Positions 53,760-64,000 of a DNA stretch of 64,000 bases are shown here, one piece after another; positions within the stretch are counted from its first letter, which is position 1; every line of letters starts with the position of its first letter. A program made the translations under genes and the position numbers. This DNA is from Chaetomium olivaceum (Eukaryota; Ascomycota; Sordariomycetes; Sordariales; Chaetomiaceae), in assembly GCA_039881045.1 (NCBI GenBank), contig JAYWVB010000039.1:248001-312000 (forward strand). Reading direction: 5' to 3'. The notes under the pieces were generated by a model that did no database searches, was not told the DNA's origin, and saw only the letters and a program-made list of their open reading frames with translations.

Positions 53760-56335
53760 TGTGATACCAGACAAATATGGAATCTCAAACAACACCACGG
53801 CCGAATGCTCTCGCGGTGCAGGTTGCTGCATGGAATTCGTCCGCTGAGTAGGGCCAACGTCCGGAGACCATTGGAACAGCCGTATATGCAAAGACTCGGC
53901 GCCAACGGTCTTCACACGGCTGGACGGAAGGAACCGCTTGGCTTGGTCCCGGGACGTTGGCCGCCCTCGCCATTCGTCGGCGCGTTATTTGGGCTGCCAA
54001 CGTCCGAAAACAAAGCAAATATCCGAGATGAAGAATGCAGAGTCCGAACCCTTTCTCCCCCTCATGGCCGTGACGAGCTGCATACCGACGCACAACACGA
54101 GCACCGCTATCCCAAGAAGCCTGATAGTTAATCACGCAGGAAGGGTTTACTCCTCATGAGCATGACGGTCCTGCATTTGACAAGAGTTATCGGGTGACAC
54201 TGCAACCTACGATTCAGCCGAGAGAGGGGAGCGTCCGCATCGGGAAGCAGACAAATGGACCCAAAATTGGATCCGATCGACGGGATGTGAAGTCAGTTGG
54301 ACATCGTACATACATACTGATCGAGTACATATTGTGTGTACTTGGTACGAATGTTATCGGATATCCCATTTTGTGGTCTTGCTAAGGGGCACCTGATAGC
54401 GTGATTAGCTAAAGATCTTCGGATCTACCTGGGGCGAGAAGCATCTCCCCGGTCGAGATGAAACAGGCGCACAACTCAGCCTCGATGATCCGAACTCTCT
54501 TTCAGACATTGGGCGTCGTGGCGCCAGCCTTGATATCAGCTCTCGCTCATTGAGCGAAACTCACATTCATGTAGTTACCGAGTCCCTGCCGCCTCGAGAT
54601 TCTGAGCGGCACAGCGCCTGCTTGATATGCACATGTCGCCGTGTGGCCCGTCACCGATGACCGAAACCGATTGGGCGAACTTTGGACGGTCCCAAGTCGG
54701 CCCTTGGCACTGCATGACAGGGGGATAAGGTAGCACTGTTGTCTGGGGCGAGTTAGCGCCGGGTCCCCTGTTTAAACCCGCTTGGCCCCTCGGTCTTGCA
54801 TCTTGCATGTCGACGAGCGCCAACAGCATATTGTCTGCAGCGGTTATGGTAGGCTTGCGTGTGTTTGTATCTTCCAAAATGAGGATCTCGCGGCTACCCG
54901 ACGAATGTGTTGTTTGATCTATCCGGGCGTTACCGCGAGCGACACGGTCTGGCCAAAATCGTCCGAAATCGTGGTACCGGGGGTTGGCAAAGCCCGGAAA
55001 ACCGGGGCTCACAAATTGGGATGAGAAGTCCCCCCATCTGAGAGCTTGTTAAACCATCGTCCAATCATGGCGCGACTGCAAGATTAAACGTCGACCAGCC
55101 CCACGATCCAGAAGGTGTACCCGGGATTTTGTTTGCGCACGGAATTCATCAACCCACGCGGCTCTTCTTCGTTCCTCTGCTTCTTCTTCTCAAAGCGTCA
55201 TTCTGCCAACGGCCGATCAGCACCAACTAGGGTCCCAACCGGATTAGAAGGTTACACTCTGAAGAAACGCTCCGCTCCTCTCCACACTGAGCCGAGCCTG
55301 CCATGCTGCATGCAGAACACCTGCATTTCGTGTCCAATGGCGAGAATGGATTGAAGACAAGAACCACCGCTGCCAATTGACGATGTGCCCTCGCCGTTTG
55401 TTCAGCGCCAGGCCAGCGCTCCATCATGTCTCGATCAGGAAGGAATCCTCGAATCCCAGATAGTTTGCTACCTCCTGATATTACCGTAGCACTAAGCCAA
55501 CGCCATGTATCGCGCCAACAGCCAGCCACCAGGTTGTGAAGGTCCCGCACCCCCAGGTCCAGGCCAAGGCCTGTCTTGTCTTCTCCACGATGGGCCCGGC
55601 TCCGGTCGTTCATCAGATCCACATCCGCTGCCCGCTGCCTCACTCCTTTCTCTCTCCTCCTCCGCGATCTCACTTCGGTGCCTTACATCTACTCCCCTCC
55701 CCTCCACCGCCCGATCTCATTGGGCTGTTCATGGTGTGTCTGTCTGAGGGGTTTCTATTTTACTTTGCATATCGCATCCTGCATCAAAGCCCATTGTTGG
55801 TTGTTTCTCTCTGTCCTGTCTTGCATACACTTCAGCGTCTCGCTTGAGGCCGTGTCTGTCTCTCTCGTCTACCTTATACATACCTTAGATACCACCTCGT
55901 ATCGTCCGATTTCACTTGTCTCTATTCTTTCCAGCCGCACGTTTTTCGATTGATTTGTTCGACCAGTTTCTTTTTTTGTAAATCCCACATTCCGTCATCA
56001 TCGCATTTCTTCCTTGTCTCGCCGATAATATTTTCCAACGGCGTCAACTCGACTTTCTGGGTGGAACACCAATGCTGCCCTCTTAATCGCTAATTACTCT
56101 AATACTCCCGGTGCAAGAGTCTGGGACTCGCCGCGAGGCAATTGGCAGCACCAAGGCCCTCTCCGGCCCTCCAAACCGGGTTCTCGCTGCTCACATGATC
56201 TGAGCAATCGTCAGCCGTTCACATCCGAGCTCGTGCCCGAGCATACGAAATCCCCCGGGACCCATTGGCGACGAACCATCCCTCACACTGACAACGGTGT
56301 GGGAGTGGTGAGGCTCCCGGTGGTGCTTCTTCATC
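53760..56335. other. Intergenic region upstream of the aspartic protease gene
   Basis: 2.6 kb. From about 55660 to 56060 the plus strand is strongly T/C-rich, typical of a fungal promoter and 5' leader. The minus ORFs at 53785-54135, 54575-55012 and 55227-55673 show no family likeness. Nothing else seen. Confidence 0.45.
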
Positions 56336-58004
56336 ATGACGAGAGTAGCAGCTCTGCTCCTGCAGCTGACGCTATGGGTTGCTACCGCTCACGCCTTCTT
56401 CCCGTTCGTCCCGAAGGGTCACTGTGCACCAGATGAGGATGAGTGCGGTCCTGCGAAAGTCGGGGGGAGGAGGACCAATGATGGGTCAGACCAAACGTCT
56501 GAAGGGCTTACCGTCGACCTCTATCACAAACCGACTCGTGTATGTTGCCCCGGACGTTCCGCTCGCCCCGTGCCGAAATCCGGCATCATGGTCTACCGCA
56601 TGCGTATGCTGACACCTTTGATAGCCCCATGATCCCTCCAAGTTTGACCCGATAGCCGAAGCCGCTACCCGGCTCACTCGCAAATTTGGGAGACCGCAAG
56701 TTGTATCTGGGTCGGAGTTGAGCAAGAGAAAGAACACATACGCGGTCTCCAAGCCCACCAATCCGACTGCACCCAACAGCGCAGGTATCTATCAGTATGG
56801 ACCCGACTATTCGTACTTCATCAGGGTCCAAGTGGGCGCGGCCCAGCAACCCTTCTACATGCTACTTGACACGGGTGCTTCGAACACATGGATCATGGGC
56901 TCCGATTGCAACTCACCTGCCTGCGGCCTCCACGACACATTTGACCCCAGCTCTTCGAAATCCTTCCGGACACAGGATAAGTCGTTCATGATCCAGTACG
57001 GTTCGGGGAACCTCACAGGGACCGTTGGCCAAGATACGGCCACGTTTGCTGGCCTCACGCACACCCTGTCGTTTGGGCTGGCCAACTACACCACGGACGA
57101 CTTCAAGCACTTTGCTTTTGATGGCATCATGGGTCTTGCCACAAGCCCATCTGTGACGGGAACGTTTCTGCAAACGCTGAGGGAGAAGAAGGTGGTGGAC
57201 TCGCTCATCGTGAGCATTTCGATGAACCGGGATTCGGATGGACACAACGATGGCCAGGTGACGTTTGGTGGTATCGACAAAACCAAATACAAGGGCGAGA
57301 TCACATATCACACGATCGGACCTGATCAGAAGTCAAAGGGCGAGTGGGCCGTCACGTTGGACGATGCGGGTCTCAACGGCAAGTCAGCCGGCCTCAAAAG
57401 CAAACTCGCCTACATCGACACGGGCACATCCTTCATCTTCGCCCCGCCGGACGACCTGGAAGCGCTGTTCAAGTTGATCCCCGGGACGAGCTCGTCCCGG
57501 AACGGAGATTACATGGAGTATCAGGTCCCGTGCGACACGACGCTGCCGATCCACCTCACCTTTTCCGGCGTTGACTACCAGATCTCGGCTGAAGACTGGG
57601 TCGTGCAGAGGGATAAGGACAAGTGCATCGCTAACCTCTACGGCTTCGAGGTGTACACGGGCACCTGGCTGATTGGCGACACCTTCCTCAAGAACGTATA
57701 CAGCGTCTTCGACGCCGACAAGATGCGTATCGGCTTCGCCGCCAAACCGGCGCCTCAACCCAAGCCGACGTCCACGTCAGGTGGCACGTCCGCTACGACT
57801 CTCGCACCCGTAGCCACGTCGGAAGCGGGAAGCGACGATGCGGCGCACCCCATCATGCCCGGGTTCAGCGGGCAGGAGCCACCCCCGCCCGCGGCTACAA
57901 GCTCAGGGCCTGCGCACACGGAGGTCAATGCCGGGAGTGGGCTGAGGAGCAGCGCGTATGGCTTTTTGCTATGCATCGCCGCCGCCGTTGCCATGGCTGG
58001 GTGA
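56336..58004 (+). CDS. Secreted, probably GPI-anchored aspartic protease (family A1)
   Basis: Exon 1 is 56336-56539 and exon 2 56625-58004, with an 85-nt intron. The protein is 527 residues, intact. A signal peptide (MTRVAALLLQLTLWVATAHA) is followed by a propeptide with a Cys-containing start and a basic SKRK site near the mature N-terminus. The two catalytic motifs are LDTGASNTWI and YIDTGTSFIFAPP. A flap YGSGNLTGT, a Cys pair (CNSPAC), and a second pair (VPCDT and DKCIANLYGF) fit pepsin-like enzymes. WLIGDTFLKNVYSVFD near the end of the catalytic domain is typical. The tail is Ser/Thr/Pro-rich, then a small hydrophobic C-terminus (YGFLLCIAAAVAMAG), as in yapsin/OPSB-type proteases attached by GPI. 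It acts outside the cell or at the wall. Confidence 0.92.
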
Positions 58005-58803
58005 GAAGGTGATGATTCTGGCATTGTCCCAGTTAACATCTTGGCTGCTTTCCTCAGTTAGAGGAGCAAGCATACGGGAAAAAAAAAGAAAAGAATATAT
58101 AGCCAGCCGCAGACCAGGCCGGCAGGAAAATGCTACCACTCGAGTATGGTAGTTGTGTTGTGTGTATGGTTCGTGTCGCACGCCTGGCAAACGAAAGGGC
58201 GGTTGAGTTTGCAACATGATACCCCAGGAGAAAGGCGTGGGGCAGACACGGACACGGTGAGCTTCTGGCTCAGATAAGGAACCAAACATATGGCTCGCGA
58301 TTAATGGGACCTTTGGATTTGTCTGTACTATCTTATAATAAGATTCTGTGAAATAACACAGTTAAAACTTTCTCTTCGCATCTTGGGCCGTAATGAGATA
58401 GTTCGAGGCTGCCGGCATTCCGGCCATGTTTGTCCGTTCTGTAGTATGACGTCCGGATCCGTCCGGAGGGAGGTCGCGACTCGGTATGTAGGTTGTTTCA
58501 GCTGTTCCGCCAGGCTTGCAACGCAACCCCTGAGCTGCCCTGCAGCACCCAACAGGGGTCTTATTGGCCGCCCGGGATTCAGGTCTGGGCTGATTGCATT
58601 TTGTAACGCTGCTCCTGAAAGTCACTCTACACAGGAACAAAGTTAACAACTTCTTGCTGAGATCGACATCTTTTTTTTTCTTTTTTTTTTGCTTGACAAC
58701 CCACCCGCCTTCCAAAAGATCTTGCTTGTCCCGCACAGCCAGAGGCCGAGACTGAGAACTGACCCGGCTTGCGACTTGCGCAAAATGCCCTGAGTGCAGC
58801 AGA
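58005..58803. other. Intergenic region with a poly(T) tract
   Basis: The plus strand has T9-C-T10 at about 58671-58690, 115-130 bp upstream of the transporter start. Such poly(dT) tracts commonly exclude nucleosomes in fungal promoters. No gene seen. Confidence 0.55.
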
Positions 58804-60839
58804 ATGGCCAGGGCCACATCTCATGGCGCTACAGCAGCTGCCAATGCTACTACGAACCGACACGGCGCAACAACTTCATCCCCTTCCACCACAGGCGCCA
58901 GGAACACCAACGAAGAGGCCACCGGTCTACTCTCCCCCAACCCCGATCACGACGATGACGGAGTCGGCGACGGCCTCATAGTCCACCCGGGCTCTCCCCA
59001 CGACAACACCACCACCACCACCGCCACTGCCAACCCGCGCGGCCCCCGAACCCCAAACCGCGTACGCTTCGACCTGCGCCCGACCTTTGTCGGTGACAAC
59101 CACAACGGCAACAACAGCCACAACAACAGCCACAACAACAGCCACACCAACAGCAATGGCTCCGCCACCTACCCCAACCCGGACACCTACCCCGGGCGCG
59201 AGAGCTTCGACACGGATTTCTCCCTCGACGACGAAGCCGACCCGCTCACCCAGCACGACCAACACACGACGCGCACACGCACACAGACCCAGCAACGGGT
59301 CCCCCTGCTGACAGGGATCGAAGCGCCCTCCGTCACCGTCGCGACCACCGCCGGAGACCCCGGGGAGGATGCCGAAGCCTGGCTGGCCGCCGAGCGCGCC
59401 CGCCCCAAGTCGTCGCTCCCCTCGGCGTTCATGAACATGGCGAATAGTATTATCGGCGCCGGCATCATCGGGCAGCCGTATGCCTTCCGGCAGGGGGGCT
59501 GCTGTCGGGGATCGTGCTGCTGGTGGTGCTGACGGCGGTGGTGGACTGGACGATCCGGCTGATTGTGGTCAACTCGAAGCTGAGCGGGGCGAGCTCCTTC
59601 CAGGGGACGGTGGAGAAGTGTTTTGGGCGGACGGGGCTGGTGGCGATCAGCGTGGCGCAGTGGGCGTTTGCGTTTGGCGGCATGGTTGCGTTCGGCGTGA
59701 TCGTGGGCGATAGTATCCCCAGCGTGCTGAGGGCGGTGTGGCCTGGGCTGAGGGAGATGCCGGTGGTGGGGTTGTTGGCGGATCGGAGAGTGGTGATTGT
59801 CGTGTTTACCCTGTGCATTAGCTATCCGCTGGCGCTGTATAGGGATATTGCCAAGGTGAGTTTCTCCTTTTCTGGCTCTGCCCTTTCTAGAGGGGCGTGT
59901 GGAGGGAAATAGGGGGGAGACCAAGGCTGACTATTTGTGCGGGGGATAGTTGGCCAAGGCGAGCACGCTCGCGGTAGTGAGCATGGCGGTGATTGTGGTG
60001 ACGGTGGTGGTGCAGGGCGCCATGGTGCCGGCTGAGCAGAGGGGGTCCTAAAGGACTGGCGCATGTTGGTGATCAATGACGGGATATTCCAAGCCATCGG
60101 GGTGATATCATTCGGTATGTTCCCATCTACGCTTACTTGAAGCCCACCGAACTCTCAATAACTAACACAACCAGCCTTCGTCTGCCACCACAACTCCCTG
60201 CTCATCTACGGCTCCCTCGAGAAGCCGACCATCGACCGCTTCGCGCGGGTCACGCACATCTCGACGGGCGTCTCCATGGTCGCCTGCCTCCTCATGGCCC
60301 TCTCGGGCTTCCTCACCTTTGGCGACAAGACGCAGGGCAACGTGCTCAACAACTTCCCCGCCGACAACACCATGGTCAACATCGCGCGCCTCTGCTTCGG
60401 CCTCAACATGCTAACCACCTTACCGCTCGAGGCCTTCGTCTGCCGCGAGGTCATGTTCAACTACTACTTCCCGGGGGAGCCCTTCAACATGAACCTGCAC
60501 CTCATCTTCAGCTCGAGCCTGGTGTTTAGCGCCATGGTGCTGAGCCTGCTGACGTGTGATCTGGGCACCGTGTTTGATCTGGTGGGCGGCACCAGCGCGG
60601 CGGCCATGGCCTACATATTGCCGCCGCTGTGCTACATCAAGCTCACGACGCGCTCGTGGAAGACATATGTGGCCTGGGCGGTCGCGGCGTTCGGGTGTAT
60701 AGTCATGGTCATGAGCATGCTCCAGGCGATAGGGAAGATTATTAGAGGTGAGTTGCTACTGCGGGTGGATATGATCGCGACGTGACATCGGCTGACTATG
60801 GGGGTTACAGGCGAAGGGGATACCAGGCAGTGTTACTGA
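58804..60839 (+). CDS. Vacuolar-type amino acid transporter (AAAP family, Avt-like), frame broken by two indels
   Basis: Four exons: 58804-59855, 59950-60114, 60175-60747 and 60811-60839. The protein is about 607 residues. The first 200 residues are hydrophilic with Thr, Asn/His-repeat and acidic stretches. Then comes the AAAP signature AFMNMANSIIGAGIIGQPYA and about ten to eleven membrane segments, including AISVAQWAFAFGGMVAFGVI, AFVCHHNSLLIYGSLE and TSAAAMAYILPPLCYI. The short last exon gives GEGDTRQCY. The type is closest to fungal Avt exporters and SLC38-like proteins; the substrate cannot be read from sequence. One base is missing in the G run at 59493-59498 (stop soon after) and another near 60046-60050 (TAA after RGS). 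The downstream frames continue the family. The summed length fits two missing bases. Confidence 0.85.
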
Positions 60840-62286
60840 GGCTGGTTAGACTAACTAATATTTTCTGGACTTGTACATATACCAGCAGCATAATAGAAGG
60901 GAAAGGGCGGGCAAGCGATTCAGGGTTTGATTAGTAGCCCTAGCATTGGTCCAGCATGGCGTCAGGCTTCAACTATTATGTACACATACATCATATTTTA
61001 GACTTCAAAGTGAAGCAGACCGATTCAAATCATGGTGCCGTGTGCCCAGTTGACCCCGTCACGTCACATCGGGAGTGCCCTGAAGAAGTTGATATAAGTA
61101 GTCTTGCATATTATAGGCAATATCCGTTTAACTCTGATTTATAAACTAACAAGGGCCTGATCGACTTAATATCCCTAAACTTCGTTCATCCGATTTCTTC
61201 GACCTAACCCAGTTCTCTTTCTCAAGTTATGCATTGCTACTACTTGAAACCCCAAAGTCCACTATCTCTCAAGTTCCAGCTTGTGTTAGTTACATGTACG
61301 TTACCCAGTGGTGCGTGCCCCCCCCACCCAACCTACCCGTCCTGACAGCTCGACCGGCCACGGGATCGACCTCGCATCTCCGCCGGACTCACACTCGCTC
61401 ACTTGGCGTGGGGAGGAACCCGTTCTGTTCGCCTCGGCGCTTCGCGGCGCATCACACAATGAATGCATCACAAAACACACCCCGCACTCCCTAGCCCACC
61501 CTGCACCCTGGCCTGGTCCCGCCGTTCGGCGTATCCCGCCCTTATCTGCTGCCTCCTACCGTGACACTGGGTACGTGACGTGGAAGAACGGGGCTGCTAG
61601 TTTGGGGGGAAGGGGGGGTGTTGTTTGGCTGCGGAGGTGTACTTGCCTACCTAGGTAGGCTGTCGGGGTTCCATCTCTGGGGTCTTATGCCCCGCTCTTC
61701 AACAACCACGGGGGTCATTCATTCCACACATGTTCAGACGGGCAGAGGAGGGGTTCCTCAGACGGTGTGCGGGGCTCGCCGGGTTCGTCTGACGCCGGTA
61801 GGTGCGCACGATGGGATTCAGGTAAAAAGGTCATTCGGAGGAATTGGTTTCGATTTGCAAATGCAAGCCGCCGGGTGACTTATTGGCTGGGAGGGTGTGG
61901 AGGTGGCTGCCTGGATGCAGCCTTTCGTTCGTTCGTTCGCTGTGAACGGGTTGCTTTGCGTGGGCGGGTGGTTCGCCTCGTGCAGCAGGCTTGCACCCCT
62001 CCCTTCGAATCGACCTACCGATGCAGCAGAACGGGGCGTATGAGACACCCAAAACGGGTAAGAGTATAATCCAATTGCGTGGGAGGGAGGGTGGTTGAGA
62101 GGGAAGGAAGGCTCGGGGACGGGGAGGGAGGTGGTTGTTAAAAGACCCCGCTCTCCCACCCACAAGCTGAACTTCGTGTTGAACCCTTCATTCTACTTGA
62201 ATCTCGTAACACAACACGAAAGAGTTCAGAACCAAGACTCATAACTACCACCCAACAACAACAACACCGCACAACCCCAAGTCACC
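60840..62286. other. Promoter region of the small cysteine-rich gene
   Basis: 1.45 kb. Just upstream of 62287 the plus strand is a CAACAACAACACC-type leader typical of strongly expressed fungal genes, with a TTAAAAG box near 62137. It also contains a 16-bp palindrome at 61645-61660. No other gene seen. Confidence 0.45.
61645..61660. repeat. 16-bp perfect palindrome GCCTACCTAGGTAGGC
   Basis: It reads the same on both strands. The TACCTAGGTA core is frequent in Sordariomycete intergenic DNA, so it may be just a common motif. Confidence 0.6.
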
Positions 62287-62506
62287 ATGCACCACAGCAG
62301 CTGCCCCAAGTGCGGAGCGTCGGCGGACGGTGAGAACAAGTCGTGCGGTTCCTGCGGCGCCGTAAGTGTACTCCCCTGTCCGCCCTACTACCTACCTACC
62401 TACCCATTCCCGCCCTCACATTCCCGAGGTGGGTGGGTGTGGGTGGGTGTTGATCCCAAAGGTGTGCCCTCAATTTAACCCATATCAATAGAGCTGCCCC
62501 GTCTAA
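62287..62506 (+). CDS. 29-residue cysteine-rich protein split by an intron
   Basis: Exon 1 is 62287-62361 and exon 2 62492-62506, with a 130-nt GTAAGT...ATAG intron. Splicing gives a 29-residue product with the pattern SCPKCGAS...SCGSCGASCPV, five Cys in two CxxC pairs plus one. The first exon alone would read through the donor into Pro-rich nonsense. The leader looks like that of a highly expressed gene. The CxxC pairs suggest metal binding (metallothionein-like or a miniature zinc ribbon). No homologue is recalled with certainty. Confidence 0.6.
62386..62405 (+). repeat. (TACC)n microsatellite in the small gene's intron
   Basis: About four to five tandem TACC units within the 130-nt intron of the cysteine-rich gene. 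Confidence 0.7.
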
Positions 62507-63483
62507 ACCCGGAGTAAACCTTCGCGCCCATGTCCTCAGTCGGTCTATTTATATCAAACACCCGGCCTATGACTATGCACAGTCTCGTTTCTCTCACGCG
62601 AATCGGCCATGTCGACAGATGCTCTCTCGCGGTATGCGGAGGCAAGGACGGCGTTTTAGCAGTGGCTTTGGCTTCAGATTGCGAAGGACCGCCAATGAAT
62701 GAAAGTTGTTTACCAAAATCTTTTTCCAAATGACTATCCTCGGTGTTGAATAAACCCGATCGTTGTCATACTGTGACGTAGAGCCACCATGCATAATGAA
62801 GAATAACCTAAACTCTCCGATCGGGGAGGATGATGTTTCGACTTGTGCGAGGCAGGAGCACGACACCAAGAGGAACAGTAATATGGGATTTATGTAATTT
62901 ATTGAACCCACCAGTAGAAGCTAGACCAACGAACCAGAACCTCAAACCAACAACACACACACAAGACACGAAGCCTGGTCCAAGAAAAGAGCATGAATAA
63001 ATAGATAGCTAACTAGTAAAAACGAGGATGGGAAACCGCGGTACCGTCAAGTAATCTGAGACAGAAAAAAAGGGACAAGATAGAAAGGGAAAAGGACGCG
63101 TTGGATTATTGCATGCCGCCCAGTACTTGCTTAGCCGGCCATCTCCAACTCAGCCGAGACTCAGGGCCTGCGTGGGCAGTACCCCAGAATTACCCACGAT
63201 GCTCGTGATTGCATCCTCCCTTTCCTCGGCTCGCAGCTGCCAACGTCGAGTTCTCGTTTCTCCGTCCTTACGCCAGGGGCGCCTGCTTACCACTATCCGG
63301 GAGCACGCGGCCGTTCACCATTCGGCGTTTCTCACGCCGGCTGGGAAAAGAAGTGTGAGGAATTCTATCTCTCTTTCTAGGGCCGAGGACCCCATCGTGA
63401 CGGGCGTTCTGTTGCCAAAATGGTCCATGTCGGACAACAGCGGTTGACAGCCGTGAAGGCGGCTATTCGTGATCCGCCTACGC
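62507..63483. other. Convergent intergenic region
   Basis: 3' flanks of the cysteine-rich gene and the Rho GTPase gene. Nothing recognisable. Confidence 0.5.
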
Positions 63484-64000
63484 TTAGGCGATGACGCACT
63501 TGCTCTTCTTTTTCCCGGCCTTCTTGAGGAGAGCCGCCCGTGTCGCGAATTCGAACACTTCGCGGACACCCTCGTTGGTCTTGGCTGAGCACTCAAGGTA
63601 CTTGGTGGCCTTGATGTTGTTGGCAACCGTTGTAGCCTATTTCCATATCGCGTTAGTGTCCGTTTCCCGAATGTGGACAGCCCGATGCCGCCTCTTGGCG
63701 GGCCATTTGGGGGGGGTCTCATTCTAATGCGGCTTACCTGCTCAGGGGTGACGGGTTGCTGGCTGGTCTTGCGAAGCTCCTCGATCGTCTTCTGGTCGAA
63801 ACGAAGATCCTTCTTGCAACCAACCAGGATCTTAGGGACATCAGGGCAGAAGTGATGTACTTCAGAGCACCACTATCGAGTAACATCGTTAGCAAACCTG
63901 AGGATTGTGTGCCGCGTGATGCGTTCATCTGAAACGCTATGGATCAGAACTAACCTTCTCGCCAACGTTATCCAAGGAGTCGGGCGAGTCAACGGCGAAG
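63484..64000 (-). CDS. Rho-family small GTPase, 3' part (runs off the window)
   Basis: Three exons are seen: 63955 to beyond 64000, 63738-63872 and 63484-63636. The introns are 82 and 101 nt. The visible 111 residues begin FAVDSPDSLDNVGEK and include the guanine-specificity motif (ILVGCKKDLRF, in the T/NKxD position) and YLECSAKTNEGVREVF (the SAK motif). They end in a poly-Lys stretch and the CAAX box CVIA. The Rho insert segment (TIEELRKTSQQPVTPEQ) places it in the Rho1/Rho2 group, not Rac or Cdc42. Which paralogue is not certain. Ala as the last CAAX residue points to farnesylation instead of the geranylgeranylation usual for Rho1. Confidence 0.88.

Noticed and set aside
54575..55012. 145-codon minus ORF, with others at 53785-54135 and 55227-55673
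   Set aside because: No domain, no intron structure, inside a probable promoter region.
1..64000. CRISPR arrays, operons, prophage, dispersed 5S rRNA
   Set aside because: Eukaryotic gene structure throughout; no spaced repeats and no 5S-like sequence found by eye.

Overview
The window is nuclear DNA of a filamentous ascomycete, most likely a Sordariomycete of the order Sordariales. The evidence is GC-rich coding sequence, short introns of about 50-140 nt with GTRNGT donors and CTAAC-type branch sites, and single-copy genes typical of that group (a PREG-type cyclin, fungal Apc15, Chz1, Rud3 with a GRAB domain). The order-level placement also rests on a GLT1 intein, reported before from relatives such as Podospora and Chaetomium. 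There are no CRISPR arrays, operons, insertion sequences or secondary-metabolite clusters.

Layout. 1-603: 3' end of an unrecognised gene. 2.2-8.3 kb (all minus): RIM2-type mitochondrial pyrimidine nucleotide carrier, an unrecognised conserved gene with an in-frame TGA, and an SPX-VTC-DUF202 subunit of the vacuolar polyphosphate polymerase. 9.6-18.3 kb (minus): GLT1, NADH glutamate synthase, six exons with an intact frame, carrying a 664-residue intein with a LAGLIDADG endonuclease. 18.3-23.3 kb: 5 kb with no gene I can support. 23.3-36.2 kb: APC15, BET1, CHZ1, EMC10, a PHO80/PREG cyclin, and the armadillo-repeat GID subunit Gid5/Vid28. 38.8-43.4 kb: an opsin-related Hsp30/Mrh1-type protein without the retinal lysine, a degenerate tRNA-like element, and a 761-residue protein of unknown function. 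44.9-53.8 kb: NOP15, RUD3, an unknown membrane protein, GET1 and a prenyltransferase-alpha-repeat protein. 56.3-64 kb: a probably GPI-anchored aspartic protease, a vacuolar-type amino-acid transporter, a 29-residue cysteine-rich protein split by an intron, and the 3' end of a Rho GTPase running off the window.

Highlight. The intein sits in the most conserved loop of GLT1, between the first and second cysteine ligands of the [3Fe-4S] cluster. The +1 residue needed for splicing is itself a cluster ligand. Both splicing blocks and both catalytic aspartates of the endonuclease are present, so it looks able to splice and possibly still mobile. It also carries a long low-complexity insert.

Caveat. 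Ten otherwise convincing genes need about 15 one-base indels to read through, many at homopolymers, while GLT1 and several others are intact. This pattern suggests residual assembly error more than gene death. Gene models here were built by hand from splice signals and remembered family motifs. No database search was run.

The genes are mostly housekeeping and not one pathway. Loose themes are the early secretory pathway and ER (BET1, RUD3, GET1, EMC10) and phosphate handling (VTC subunit, PREG cyclin, CACGTG motifs nearby).
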